This document shows positions 1-8,860 of a DNA stretch of 64,000 nucleotides, one piece after another. Made by a program: the position numbers and the translations under genes. Each line of letters starts with the position of its first letter. The first letter of the stretch is position 1. Source of the DNA: JAWKOK01 sp963765875 (lineage in GTDB: Bacteria > Chloroflexota > Anaerolineae > Caldilineales > Caldilineaceae); NCBI GenBank assembly GCA_963765875.1, contig CAVXYK010000003.1, forward strand, positions 186,001 to 250,000. Direction: 5' to 3'. The notes under the pieces are model-generated. The model was not told the origin of the DNA. It was given only the letters and a program-made list of their open reading frames with translations, and searched no databases.

Positions 1-164
1 AACGCACTCTTTATGGTCTTGGCGACCACTTTGGCCGACGATTGCGGCATGAATTGAAGAACTATCAAAGCCTCTTCAGCCTGACGGCCTCTCATCTCGT
101 TTACAACCAAGCGCGCTTTTTGCGCACTGATTCCCGTAAATTTTGTAACTGCTTTTACTTCCAT
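1..164 (-). CDS. rplV: Ribosomal protein L22, N-terminal part
   Basis: Large-subunit protein L22, which lines the peptide exit tunnel and contacts all 23S domains. The visible 54 residues start MEVKAVTKFTGISAQKARLV and continue with the conserved region around VVNEMRGR, typical of the L22 N-terminus. The gene runs off the left edge, so the C-terminal beta-hairpin is not visible. The ATG at 162-164 follows a modest purine-rich site (GGGAAG). It lies 23 bases after rpsS in the usual S10 operon order (rpsS-rplV). Confidence 0.93.
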   Translation of the reverse strand, partial: MEVKAVTKFTGISAQKARLVVNEMRGRQAEEALIVLQFMPQSSAKVVAKTIKSA

Positions 165-187
165 CTTGACTTCCCCGTACTTGTGAA

Positions 188-472
188 CTAGGCGCGAGCT
201 CTGCTGCCCTTTTCAGACCGAATATGCCCGCGAAAGAACCGAGTCGGGGCGAATTCACCAAGTTTGTGCCCGACCATATTTTCCGTCATGTAGACCGGCA
301 CATGACGACGTCCATCATGGATGGCAATCGTGTGGCCGACAAACTGAGGAAAGATGGTGGAAGCACGGGACCAAGTTTTCAGGACCCGACGTTCGCCTTT
401 GCGGTTCATTTCTTCAACCCGCTTCAGCAATCTGGGCTCAACAAATGGCCCTTTCTTCAATGACCGAGACAT
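188..472 (-). CDS. rpsS: Ribosomal protein S19
   Basis: Small-subunit head protein S19, which contacts S13 and the A-site region. The 94-residue product begins MSRSLKKGPFVEPRLLKRVE and has the family core HTIAIHDGRRHVPVY and the motif MVGHKLGEFAPTR. Length and sequence are normal for bacterial S19. The ATG is preceded by AGGAGA five bases upstream. It sits between rplB and rplV in the S10 operon with a 26-base gap to rplB, so co-transcription is expected. Confidence 0.97.
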   Translation of the reverse strand: MSRSLKKGPFVEPRLLKRVEEMNRKGERRVLKTWSRASTIFPQFVGHTIAIHDGRRHVPVYMTENMVGHKLGEFAPTRFFRGHIRSEKGSRARA

Positions 473-498
473 ACGTTTCTCCTAACCTTCCCTGGCGC

Positions 499-1335
499 TT
501 ATCTGCCCTTGCCGCCACGTCGACGAACAATAAATTTCGATGTGCGCTTGTTGCGGCGTGTTCGCTTGCCAAGCGCTGGCTTACCCCAAGGCGTCTTCGG
601 CCCCGGCATACCAATCGGTGATCGACCTTCACCACCGCCATGCGGATGGGAAGACGGATCCATTGCAACACCACGAACTGACGGGCGCTTGCCCAGCCAA
701 CGATTGCGGCCGGCCTTGCCCTTATCGATGTTGGCGTGATCCGTGTTCGATACCTGACCGATTGTGGCCAGGCAGTTCATGTCAATGTAGCGAACCTCGC
801 CGCTGGGTAGGCGAATCTGCGCCATGCTGCCTTCCTTGGCTAGCACCTGGGCAGAGTTCCCGGCGCTGCGCACCAGTTGACCGCCCCGCCCCGGATAGAG
901 TTCGATGTTGTGAACAATCGTACCCAAAGGAATCGAGCGAATCGGCAGAGCATTGCCACGGCGAATCTCTGCGTCCGCACCGGACATCACTGTGTCTCCT
1001 ACATTCAGACCAACAGTGGCTAAGATGTAACGCCGTTCGCCGTCCGTGTAGACAATCAGTGCAATACGTGCGCTGCGGTTGGGATCATATTCAATTGATT
1101 CAACCGTGCCGACAACGTCGAATTTATCACGCCGGAAGTCGATGACTCGATAGCGACGCTTATGGCCACCGCCTCGATGGCGAACCGTCATCCGCCCCTT
1201 GTTGTTGCGCCCACCCTTGCTGCGCAACGGAGCCAGCAACGAACGCTCCGGTTTGGTGCGTGTCACTTCTTCAAATGTTGAACCGCTCATATCGCGGCGT
1301 CCCGGTGATGTGGGACGGTACACTTTTACAGGCAT
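499..1335 (-). CDS. rplB: Ribosomal protein L2
   Basis: Primary 23S-binding protein near the peptidyl-transferase centre. At 278 residues it is close to the usual 273-277. The C-terminal motif HPHGGGEGRSP carries the conserved histidine of the L2 active-site loop. The residue two before it is Ser, where many bacteria have Val-Asp (DPSSHPHGG instead of NPVDHPHGG); I regard this as lineage variation. The tail is the usual Arg/Lys-rich extension. A strong site, GGGAGG, lies nine bases before the ATG. Order rplW-rplB-rpsS is canonical. Confidence 0.97.
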   Translation of the reverse strand: MPVKVYRPTSPGRRDMSGSTFEEVTRTKPERSLLAPLRSKGGRNNKGRMTVRHRGGGHKRRYRVIDFRRDKFDVVGTVESIEYDPNRSARIALIVYTDGERRYILATVGLNVGDTVMSGADAEIRRGNALPIRSIPLGTIVHNIELYPGRGGQLVRSAGNSAQVLAKEGSMAQIRLPSGEVRYIDMNCLATIGQVSNTDHANIDKGKAGRNRWLGKRPSVRGVAMDPSSHPHGGGEGRSPIGMPGPKTPWGKPALGKRTRRNKRTSKFIVRRRGGKGR

Positions 1336-1355
1336 ATTCAGTAACCTCCCTCGAC

Positions 1356-1646
1356 CTAGACGCCTTCAAACAGTTGAATGCTGTCGCCCTGCGCCAACGT
1401 CACAACTGCCTTCTTCCACTTTGGTTTACGAATTCGAGCCTTCTTGCCGCGAGCGGTCGTCTTGACGGGCATGATCATGGTGTTCACACCCACAACCTTC
1501 ACATCAAAAGCCGTCTCAACAGCGTCCTTGACCAACATCTTGTTGGCCTTCAGGTCGACTTCAAAGACATATTTGTTGTCGATCTGAGCATCGTACATCG
1601 TCTTCTCGGTAACAACCGGGCGCACGATCACATCATAGATATGCAT
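1356..1646 (-). CDS. rplW: Ribosomal protein L23
   Basis: L23 sits at the exit-tunnel mouth and docks trigger factor and SRP. The 96 residues begin MHIYDVIVRPVVTEKTM, with the family signature RPVVTEK near the N-terminus and the KKARIRKPKWKKA segment that forms the rRNA-contacting loop. Length is normal. Only three bases separate it from the rplD stop, and GAGG lies eight bases before the ATG, inside the rplD end, which suggests translational coupling. Confidence 0.96.
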   Translation of the reverse strand: MHIYDVIVRPVVTEKTMYDAQIDNKYVFEVDLKANKMLVKDAVETAFDVKVVGVNTMIMPVKTTARGKKARIRKPKWKKAVVTLAQGDSIQLFEGV

Positions 1647-1649
1647 AGT

Positions 1650-2333
1650 CTATTCCTCCGCCTCTGTCGCCACTGGGGCATCAGCCACGGCAACACTCTC
1701 TGCAACCGGAGCATCCAGCCAACCTTCGACCTGCTCGATAGCATCCTTGGAGAAGACCAGTAGATCGTATCCCAGCAGGTCACGAATATTCAGGTAGTTG
1801 CTCATCAGCACCTTAACCTGAGGCAAATTGGCGGCGCTAAGCTGGACATTCTCATTCTTCTCAGAAAGTACGAGAAGGACGGTCTGTCCACTGTCACTCA
1901 GTGCGTTCAATGTAGCCTTCATATCCTTGGTCTTGGGCGATTCCATCTTGACTTCGTCCATCACAACGATCTGTTCGCCGGCAGCCTTGACAGAGACGGC
2001 ACTGCGCAGAGCGGAGCGGCGCATCTTGCGCGGCATCGCCTTCACGTAGCTGCGCGGGGTCGGCCCAAAGACCGTTCCGCCGCCGACCCAGTTAGGTGAA
2101 CGGGTCGAACCCGATCGGGCACGTCCTGTTCCCTTCTGACGCCACGGCTTGCGACCGCCGCCGCGAACCTGACCGCGGGTCTTCGTACTGTGATTTCCTA
2201 ATCTTGCATTGGCAAGCTGTCGCACCAGAGCCTGGTGCATCAACGATTTGTTTACCGGTGCAGCAAAAACAGCGTCACTAACTTCCAGTTCCCCTAGTTG
2301 CTTCCCGGCCATATCTTTTATAGGCAAAAGCAT
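1650..2333 (-). CDS. rplD: Ribosomal protein L4
   Basis: L4 binds 23S domain I; in several bacteria it also regulates the S10 operon. The 227-residue protein shows the tunnel loop signature with GGGRKPWRQKGTGRAR (about residues 59-74) and the C-terminal YDLLVFSKDAIEQVE. After that the protein carries an Ala/Val/Glu-rich tail of about 20 residues ending EAEE, longer than the common 205-210 residue form. AAGGAG lies eight bases upstream of the ATG. No L4-binding leader could be recognised by eye. Confidence 0.96.
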   Translation of the reverse strand: MLLPIKDMAGKQLGELEVSDAVFAAPVNKSLMHQALVRQLANARLGNHSTKTRGQVRGGGRKPWRQKGTGRARSGSTRSPNWVGGGTVFGPTPRSYVKAMPRKMRRSALRSAVSVKAAGEQIVVMDEVKMESPKTKDMKATLNALSDSGQTVLLVLSEKNENVQLSAANLPQVKVLMSNYLNIRDLLGYDLLVFSKDAIEQVEGWLDAPVAESVAVADAPVATEAEE

Positions 2334-2373
2334 AGCAAGTTCTCCTTGTCTCTTTCAGTCGGCGCGGCTGCGA

Positions 2374-3012
2374 TTAAGCCTTGGCCTTCTTAACAGCCTC
2401 GCACACCAAAACAAGACTGCCACGCGAGCCGGGAACAGTCCCTTTGATCGCAAGCAGATTGCGTTCGGCATCAACAAGTGCAATCTTTAGGTTCTGGACT
2501 GTCACCTGACGGTTACCCATTTGTCCTGGCGCCTTGGCGCCGGGGAATGTGTGTCCAGGGGTTGTACCGGCGCCACGGGAACCGGTAGCTCGCTGACGAT
2601 CAGATTGACCATGAGTTTTCGGCCCACCGGCAAAATTGTGGCGCTTGACCGCACCGGCGAAACCCTTACCTTTGGAGATGCCGACAACATCAACAAAGTC
2701 GCCATCTTCAAAGATGTCAGCTTTGATAACGTCACCCGGCGACAACTCTGGGGTGTCCTTATAACGAAGCTCACGCAAACGTCGAACCGGGGGGACGCCG
2801 GCCTTTTGCAAATGGCCCCGTTCACCGCCGGCAAGTTTGCGCTCCGGTATCTCATCGAAACCGATCTGTACGGCATTATAGCCGTCCGTCTCGGACGTCT
2901 TTACCTGAGCCACATAACATGGTCCAGCTTCGACGATCGTAACGGGCATAACCGCGCCAGACTCATCAAAGAGCTGGGTCATGCCAACTTTCTTGCCTAA
3001 AATACCTCTCAT
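2374..3012 (-). CDS. rplC: Ribosomal protein L3
   Basis: L3 is an early-assembly 23S-binding protein reaching the peptidyl-transferase centre. The 212 residues open with MRGILGKKVGMTQLFDESG, the classic L3 start, and contain THGQSDRQRATGSRGAGTTP and the following PGQMGNRQVTVQNL, the conserved central extension. A perfect AGGAGG is placed five bases before the ATG. It is the second gene of the S10 group after rpsJ, with a gap of about 110 bases in which I see no gene. Confidence 0.96.
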   Translation of the reverse strand: MRGILGKKVGMTQLFDESGAVMPVTIVEAGPCYVAQVKTSETDGYNAVQIGFDEIPERKLAGGERGHLQKAGVPPVRRLRELRYKDTPELSPGDVIKADIFEDGDFVDVVGISKGKGFAGAVKRHNFAGGPKTHGQSDRQRATGSRGAGTTPGHTFPGAKAPGQMGNRQVTVQNLKIALVDAERNLLAIKGTVPGSRGSLVLVCEAVKKAKA

Positions 3013-3126
3013 ACTGTCCTCCTAGGACTGACGGCAGGCTGTCCAATAACGGCCCCACCACATCATCCCGACACAATTCGATTGTGCCCGGTCAATCTAT
3101 TGACCAAGCATTCATCAATTGTCTTT

Positions 3127-3435
3127 TTACAATTTGATTTCGATATCCACACCAGCAGGCAGATTCAGGCGGGTGAGGTTCTCAATCGTTTTGCTGCCCG
3201 GCTCAATCACATCAATCAGGCGCTTATGCGTGCGGATTTCAAACTGCTCACGACTGTCCTTGTCAATGAATGTCGAGCGCATTACCGTGAACTTTTCCAT
3301 GCGGGTCGGCAACGGCACCGGGCCAACCACTTGGGCGCCCGTCTGTTCTGCCGCGTCGACGATCTGACGCACGGAAGCATCCAGCACGCGATGATCGTAT
3401 GCTTTTAGCTTGATGCGAATTCGCTGCTTTGCCAT
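3127..3435 (-). CDS. rpsJ: Ribosomal protein S10
   Basis: S10 is a 30S head protein and, as NusE, a partner of NusB in antitermination. Starting at the ATG at 3433-3435 gives 102 residues (MAKQRIRIKLKAYDHRVLD), the normal size. A GTG three codons upstream is possible, but an AGG element eight bases before the ATG favours the ATG. The GPVPLPTR motif and the C-terminal LPAGVDIEIKL are characteristic. It starts the S10 cluster directly after tuf, separated by a terminator-like hairpin. Confidence 0.96.
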   Translation of the reverse strand: MAKQRIRIKLKAYDHRVLDASVRQIVDAAEQTGAQVVGPVPLPTRMEKFTVMRSTFIDKDSREQFEIRTHKRLIDVIEPGSKTIENLTRLNLPAGVDIEIKL

Positions 3436-3471
3436 TAATGTCACCTTTCAAAAAAGAGATGATAGGCTCGA

Positions 3472-3503
3472 AAACAGGATGCTGGTTGTCCAGCATCCTG
3501 TTT
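3472..3503 (-). terminator. Hairpin between tuf and rpsJ
   Basis: A perfect 14-bp stem (3472-3485 with 3490-3503, loop of 4) lies between the rpsJ start and the tuf stop. Transcription runs right to left, so it comes after tuf and before rpsJ; the distal arm ends in TTTT followed by CGAG. The short T-run suggests a partial terminator or processing site dividing the str genes from the S10 genes rather than a complete stop. Confidence 0.55.
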
Positions 3504-3517
3504 GAAGTCCGTATCCC

Positions 3518-4717
3518 TTACTCAATGATCTCGGTGATGACACCGGCGCCGACGGTACGGCCACCTTCGCGGATGGCGAAGTGACTACCGTTCTCCAGGG
3601 CAACAGGCGAAATCAACTCGACATCCATGTTCACGTTGTCGCCGGGCATGACCATCTCTACGCCCTCGGGCAGGAAGATGGCTCCGGTGATGTCCATGGT
3701 GCGAATGTAGAACTGGGGACGATAGCCCTTGAAGAACGGGGTATGGCGTCCACCCTCTTCCTTCTTCAGCACATAGACCTCAGCCTTGAACTTGGTGTGC
3801 GGCGTGATGCTGCCGATCTTGGCCAACACCTGACCACGCTCGATCTCCTCGCGGGAGATGCCGCGCAGCAGACAACCAACGTTGTCGCCGGCCTGGCCTT
3901 CGGGCAGCAGCTTACGGAACATCTCGACGCCCGTCACCGTAGTCTTGCGTGTCGGGGCCAAGCCCACAATCTCCACCTCTTCCATCGGGTGCACAACGCC
4001 CCGGTCGATACGACCAGTCACAACCGTGCCACGTCCCTTGATGCTGAAGACATCTTCAATCGGCATCAGGAAAGGCTGGTCGGTGGCACGCGCCGGAGTC
4101 GGGATATACTCATCCACGGCCCGCATCAGTTCCCAAATGCTCTCATACTCGGGTGCATCCGGATCTTCGCTCTCGCACTCCAGTGCAACCAGGGCGCTGC
4201 CACGCACGATCGGAATGTCGTCGCCAGGGAACTTGTAGCTGTCCAGCAGCTCGCGAAGCTCCATTTCGACCAATTCCAGCAGTTCTTCGTCATCCATCAT
4301 GTCACATTTGTTCAGATAGACAACCATGGCCGGCACTTCCACCTGGCGGGCCAGGAGAATGTGCTCACGCGTCTGCGGCATGGGACCGTCCGGCGCTGCC
4401 ACCACCAGAATGGCGCCGTCCATCTGCGCCGCACCGGTGATCATGTTCTTGATGTAGTCGGCATGGCCGGGGCAGTCTACATGGGCGTAGTGACGCTCTT
4501 CCGTCTCATACTCCACATGCGAAATCGCAATCGTGATACCACGCTGCTTCTCTTCCGGCGCATTGTCGATCTGGTCAAACCGTGAAAAATCGGCCCAACC
4601 CTTCAGCCCCAACGTTTTCGTGATGGCGGCCGTCAGCGTTGTCTTGCCATGGTCAATATGACCGATGGTGCCTACATTCACATGCGGTTTTGTCCGCTGA
4701 AATTCCTGCTTGGACAT
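3518..4717 (-). CDS. tuf: Elongation factor Tu
   Basis: GTPase that brings aminoacyl-tRNA to the ribosomal A site. The 399 residues contain all G motifs: GHIDHGKT (G1), RGITI (switch I threonine), DCPGH (G3), NKCD (G4) and the SAL motif (G5, in RGSALVALE). Domains 2 and 3 are complete, with a normal C-terminus GGRTVGAGVITEIIE. The segment following G1 is slightly longer than in E. coli. AAGGAG lies eight bases before the ATG. It follows fusA in the str order with a 309-base gap that may hold its own promoter. Confidence 0.98.
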   Translation of the reverse strand: MSKQEFQRTKPHVNVGTIGHIDHGKTTLTAAITKTLGLKGWADFSRFDQIDNAPEEKQRGITIAISHVEYETEERHYAHVDCPGHADYIKNMITGAAQMDGAILVVAAPDGPMPQTREHILLARQVEVPAMVVYLNKCDMMDDEELLELVEMELRELLDSYKFPGDDIPIVRGSALVALECESEDPDAPEYESIWELMRAVDEYIPTPARATDQPFLMPIEDVFSIKGRGTVVTGRIDRGVVHPMEEVEIVGLAPTRKTTVTGVEMFRKLLPEGQAGDNVGCLLRGISREEIERGQVLAKIGSITPHTKFKAEVYVLKKEEGGRHTPFFKGYRPQFYIRTMDITGAIFLPEGVEMVMPGDNVNMDVELISPVALENGSHFAIREGGRTVGAGVITEIIE

Positions 4718-5026
4718 CTGATGTTCTCCTTCGCATCCAATAGATATTCGTGTTACCGCGCTTTGCGTACCGTACGACGACCGCTACCCGCGGTAGCCAC
4801 TAACCCCAACTACCCAAGATTCAACATACGAGGGCTCCAAACGGCGCCCAAAATAGAACTAGTGTGCTAAATCTCATGGCACAACTGCACCGCCGAACGA
4901 ATTCGACGGTGCAGAGATATTTCCAAAATTCTCAATTGCACGAAAATGTGCCGCAAACCTAGTTAGTATACTTCTTTTACCCAGGCTGCACCAAATTCCA
5001 GTGCCTACAGAATCAGATAGCTCTTG
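4718..5026 (-). other. tuf-fusA intergenic region with hairpin
   Basis: No gene is seen in these 309 bases. They hold a candidate tuf promoter (4965-4994) and an 11-bp hairpin at 4887-4912 whose minus-strand loop is TTCG, with one G-U pair and no T-run behind it. The hairpin lies in the predicted tuf leader, so it could be an RNA-stabilising or regulatory element; its role is unknown. Confidence 0.5.
4965..4994 (-). promoter_or_regulatory. Candidate tuf promoter
   Basis: On the minus strand TTGGTG (4989-4994) and TATACT (4965-4970) are 18 bases apart, a fair sigma-70 type match. It would allow tuf to be made independently of the upstream str genes, as is common for EF-Tu. By-eye call only. 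Confidence 0.45.
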
Positions 5027-7117
5027 TTACGCAGCCTTCAGCACTTTTTCAGCCACAGACTCGCTTACACGGCTGTATTTTTCGAATTCCATGCTGAAGG
5101 TACCACGTCCGCTCGTCATCGAACGAAGCTGCGTCGCATAGCCGAACATCTCGCTCAACGGAACCAGGCCATGAACGGCAGTGACGCCGCGCCCACGCGC
5201 GTCCATTCCTTCAATCTCACCACGGCGGCTGGAAAAATCGCCGACTGTATCGCCGACATACTCGTCCGGCACCGTAGCTTCCACTCGCATCATTGGTTCA
5301 AGCAACACAGGCTTGGCCTGCTGAACGCCCGCTTTGAACGCCATGCTGCCGGCAATCTTAAAGGCGACCTCGCTGGAATCCACCTCGTGGTAGCTACCAT
5401 CAACCAGACTGATCTTGATATCGACCACTGGATATCCGGCCAGCACACCACTTTCTGCCGCTTCGACAACACCACGCTCCACAGGCTTGAAGAATTCTCT
5501 GGGCACAACACCACCTACGATGGCGACCTCAAACTCGATACCCTTGCCAGGCTCGTTGGGCTCCATCTCCAGCCAGACATGACCAAACTGACCACGACCA
5601 CCGGATTGGCGAACGAATCGTCCCTCGACTCGAGTTGAGCGCGAAATTGTCTCTCGATAAGCAACCTGAGGACGGCCAATATTGGCCTGAACCCGGAACT
5701 CTCGCTTCAGGCGGTCGACGATAATGTCCAGGTGCAACTCGCCCATGCCGGCAATAACTGTCTGTCCGGTCTGCTCATCGTAGTTGACTTGGAATGTTGG
5801 ATCTTCTTCAGCCAACTTGATCAAAGCGTCCGTCAGTTTGTCCTGATCCGCCTTAGACTTAGGCTCAATGGCAATCTTGATCACCGGATCCGGGAATTCA
5901 ATCGTCTCCAACAGAACTGGGCTATCTGCGTCCGAAAGCGTCTCACCGGTGAACGTATGCTTCAAGCCGACAATGGCTGCAATATCACCCGCATCGCACT
6001 CCTTGATCTCTTCACGCTTATCCGCATACATCTGTAGCAAGCGGCTAACACGTTCTTTACGATCGCGGTTTACGTTGTAGACATTGGTGCCTGATGCAAG
6101 TCTGCCGGAATAGACACGCGCATAGGCAAGTCGACCGACAAACGGATCGGTAACAATCTTAAAGACAAGGGCTGAGAACGGCGCATCGACATCGGCTGGG
6201 CGCTCCAGTTTCTCTTCAGTGTACGGGTCTGTGCCAATGACCGGCGGCACGTCCAGCGGGCTCGGCAGATAGCGCACGATGGCATCCAACAACGGTTGCA
6301 CGCCTTTGTTGCGCAATGCCGTTCCAGCCATAACAGGCACGAGCTCATTAGCAATGACGCCCTTACGTAGCCCGACCATAAGTTCCTTCAGGGTAATCTC
6401 CTCCCCTTCCAAGAACTTCATCGTCAAATCTTCGTCGGTCTCAGCAACACGCTCCACCAAGATTGCCCGCGCAGCCTCAGCCTCAGCAAGCATTTCGGCT
6501 GGTATCTCCTCCACAGTCGGATTTGCACCCAACTCATCAGAGAAGTAGAGCGCCTTCATACCAATCAGATCGATAACGCCAAGGAAACCATCTTCCTTTC
6601 CGATCGGCAGTTGAATGGGCAGTGGATCCGCACCCAAACGATCAGTGATCATTTGGCAAGTACGCTCGAAGTCAGCGCCAACACGGTCCATCTTGTTCAC
6701 AAAACAGATGCGCGGCACAGCATACCGATCGGCCTGACGCCAGACAGTCTCAGACTGCGGCTCAACACCGGCCACTGCATCGAAGACCACAACGCCGCCA
6801 TCCAGCACACGCAAACTGCGCTGTACCTCTGCGGTGAAGTCGATATGGCCAGGAGTATCGATGATATTGATCTGAACTTCAGTATTGCTCTGCTTGTCCA
6901 GCCAAACGGTCGTGATTGCGGCGGCCGTAATCGTGATGCCACGCTCGCGCTCCTGTACCATCCAGTCGGTAACAGCAGTGCCTTCATGCACTTCGCCCAT
7001 GCGGTGAATACGACCAGAATAAAACAGAACACGTTCTGTAATCGTCGTTTTCCCAGCATCGATATGGGCAATAATGCCAATATTTCGGGTATTTTCAATC
7101 GGATATTCGATGCTCAT
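5027..7117 (-). CDS. fusA: Elongation factor G
   Basis: Translocase GTPase that moves tRNAs and mRNA through the ribosome. At 696 residues it is full length. G1 is AHIDAGKT near residue 18, RGITI and DTPGHIDF follow, then NKMD. The later domains end with the typical YATQLRSMTSGRGTFSMEF. It is in the order rpsL-rpsG-fusA-tuf. The gap to rpsG is 294 bases, longer than usual, with no gene seen. No paralogous EF-G features (loss of G motifs) are present. Confidence 0.98.
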   Translation of the reverse strand: MSIEYPIENTRNIGIIAHIDAGKTTITERVLFYSGRIHRMGEVHEGTAVTDWMVQERERGITITAAAITTVWLDKQSNTEVQINIIDTPGHIDFTAEVQRSLRVLDGGVVVFDAVAGVEPQSETVWRQADRYAVPRICFVNKMDRVGADFERTCQMITDRLGADPLPIQLPIGKEDGFLGVIDLIGMKALYFSDELGANPTVEEIPAEMLAEAEAARAILVERVAETDEDLTMKFLEGEEITLKELMVGLRKGVIANELVPVMAGTALRNKGVQPLLDAIVRYLPSPLDVPPVIGTDPYTEEKLERPADVDAPFSALVFKIVTDPFVGRLAYARVYSGRLASGTNVYNVNRDRKERVSRLLQMYADKREEIKECDAGDIAAIVGLKHTFTGETLSDADSPVLLETIEFPDPVIKIAIEPKSKADQDKLTDALIKLAEEDPTFQVNYDEQTGQTVIAGMGELHLDIIVDRLKREFRVQANIGRPQVAYRETISRSTRVEGRFVRQSGGRGQFGHVWLEMEPNEPGKGIEFEVAIVGGVVPREFFKPVERGVVEAAESGVLAGYPVVDIKISLVDGSYHEVDSSEVAFKIAGSMAFKAGVQQAKPVLLEPMMRVEATVPDEYVGDTVGDFSSRRGEIEGMDARGRGVTAVHGLVPLSEMFGYATQLRSMTSGRGTFSMEFEKYSRVSESVAEKVLKAA

Positions 7118-7411
7118 TGGTCATTTTCCAGTCAAAAAATTACGACGCCAGTTCTACACACACGATGGACCACCACATGCTTGTGAACGAAATCCACAAC
7201 AGGTGATGGCCCTATGCGGCTTGGCGCCGTTACAGTCAATTACGCCGACAACCTGGACAGTTCAGACCAATTCATCGGAATCCGATGACCGAGCAGACCG
7301 TCCGGCAAACACAAATTAATAGTCACACCAACCGATCTACCACCATGCACCCTTGATATCGAGCCGAGCCTTAGCAAGGACCCAATATTTTAGACACCAG
7401 TGGACAGGATA

Positions 7412-7879
7412 TCAATATCGGAAGTGCGCAAACGCCTGGTTGGCTTCCGCCATACGATGCGTGTCTTCACGTCGCTTGATGGTACCGCCTTCATTGCGGG
7501 CAGCGTCCAGCAGCTCATTGGCCAGGCGAATGGCCATATCGCGGCCACTGCGCTTGCGCGAGCTTTCAATCAGCCAACGCATCGCCAATGCTGTACGACG
7601 GGATGGACTGATCTCAACCGGAATCTGGTAGGTAGCACCACCAACACGTCGTGGTTTAACCTCAACCAGGGGCGTCGCGTTCTTCAAAGCCTCTTCAAAG
7701 ACCTCGATCGCGGGCCGGTTGCTTCGCTCTTGCATAACATCAAACGCATCATAGACAATGCGAGAGGCCAAGCTTTTCTTGCCACGCTCCATCACATTGT
7801 TGATGAACTTGGCGACTGTCAAACTGTTGTAACGCGGGTCTGGTAAAATTTCCCGGTGTTCTGCACGATTTCTGCGCAT
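7412..7879 (-). CDS. rpsG: Ribosomal protein S7
   Basis: S7 nucleates assembly of the 30S head. The reading frame is open further upstream, but MRRNRAEHREILPDPRYNS is the normal S7 N-terminus; starting at the ATG at 7877-7879 gives 155 residues, the standard length. GAGGA lies about seven bases before it. Conserved blocks include KFINNVMERGKKSLASRIVY and RMAEANQAFAHFRY at the C-terminus. It is 148 bases from rpsL. Confidence 0.96.
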   Translation of the reverse strand: MRRNRAEHREILPDPRYNSLTVAKFINNVMERGKKSLASRIVYDAFDVMQERSNRPAIEVFEEALKNATPLVEVKPRRVGGATYQIPVEISPSRRTALAMRWLIESSRKRSGRDMAIRLANELLDAARNEGGTIKRREDTHRMAEANQAFAHFRY

Positions 7880-8027
7880 CAGATCCTCGCTTCGCTTACC
7901 TTCAATATCCGTTCGAAAACCGCAATGTACCGCCAGGAACACCAGAGATGACGCTAGACACCAGACCATTCTTCGGACAGGTCCAAGTCGCCAACATTAC
8001 GCCAGCAGCAATCATTCTGGGCGGTTA

Positions 8028-8444
8028 TTATCTGGGTCGTTTCGTTCCGTACTTGCTGCGTCCGCGTTTACGTTCACCGACGCCGGTGCTATCGAGCGCT
8101 CCACGTACGATATGATAGCGCACGCCCGGCAGATCCTTGACACGTCCGCCGCGAACCAGCACCACGCTGTGCTCCTGGAGATTGTGACCCTCACCAGGAA
8201 TATAGGCTGTCACTTCCATACCATTGGTAAGTCGCACACGTGCAACCTTACGCAAGGCCGAATTCGGCTTCTTCGGCGTCGTCGTACGCACCTGGGTACA
8301 GACACCGCGTTTTTGCGGGTTCCCCTTGGTCATGCGACGCGTCCTGCCGGTCAATGTATTCTGAGTATAGCGCAAGGCCGGCGCCGTCTCTTTCTTCGAT
8401 ATGCTTTTGCGCCCTTTGCGGACCAACTGATTGATAGTAGGCAA
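8028..8444 (-). CDS. rpsL: Ribosomal protein S12, TTG start
   Basis: Decoding-centre protein of the 30S subunit. The protein should start at LPTINQLVRKGRKS, read from a TTG at 8442-8444, because GGGAGG lies six bases upstream; the ATG seven codons earlier would place that site inside the gene. This gives 138 residues, the length of the Gram-positive-type S12 with a longer N-terminal loop. PKKPNSALRKVARVRLTNG and GGRVKDLPGVRYHIVRGALD are intact, with the wild-type lysines where streptomycin resistance changes usually occur. First gene of the str operon. Confidence 0.93.
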   Translation of the reverse strand: MPTINQLVRKGRKSISKKETAPALRYTQNTLTGRTRRMTKGNPQKRGVCTQVRTTTPKKPNSALRKVARVRLTNGMEVTAYIPGEGHNLQEHSVVLVRGGRVKDLPGVRYHIVRGALDSTGVGERKRGRSKYGTKRPR

Positions 8445-8785
8445 CAGATTCCTCCCGCTAAACATTCAACAACAAGTCACTTCAGCACCCAATACTTGCA
8501 TGGAGTGCTGCGACAAGCAGGCCGATATGGCCTCTAATTCCATTTCAATAGTCAACTCAATAGACTGAATCCATCGCCATTTGACGACCATCCAGACTCT
8601 CAAGATGCTCAATGCTGAAACCAACACCTAGTCAAGCCTACAACTCTCAAAAGCTCAACAAAGCGGATTTGCGCGCACCAAGACCCACGAAGAAACACTT
8701 TAACACAGGCCACGAAAGTCCGTCAAATCTATCAGAGCCGATTCGACAACACATCCTGCCGTAGACAAACGATTCTATTGTCAAT
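8445..8785 (-). other. Upstream region of the str operon
   Basis: No gene is seen. For minus-strand transcription a weak promoter candidate is TTGACG (8721-8726), 18 bases from TAAAGT (8697-8702), which would give a leader of about 250 bases ahead of rpsL. No S7-binding site or riboswitch was recognised. Confidence 0.3.
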
Positions 8786-8819
8786 AAAATACCCGCAGGC
8801 AGATGCCTGCGGGTATTTT
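8786..8819 (-). terminator. Rho-independent terminator of the lipoprotein gene
   Basis: A perfect 15-bp stem with a 4-base loop: arms AAAATACCCGCAGGC (8786-8800) and its complement (8805-8819). A-rich on one side and T-rich on the other, so it can work in both directions. It lies 41 bases beyond the stop of the minus-strand lipoprotein gene. Confidence 0.85.
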
Positions 8820-8860
8820 TGACTAAGCTGTCTGTCTGCTTGCAAGCAAGCTACAGGACT

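Noticed and set aside
3581..4585. 334-codon frame on the plus strand
   Set aside because: Antisense shadow of tuf; rich in His and Asp as expected from reverse complement of EF-Tu codons.
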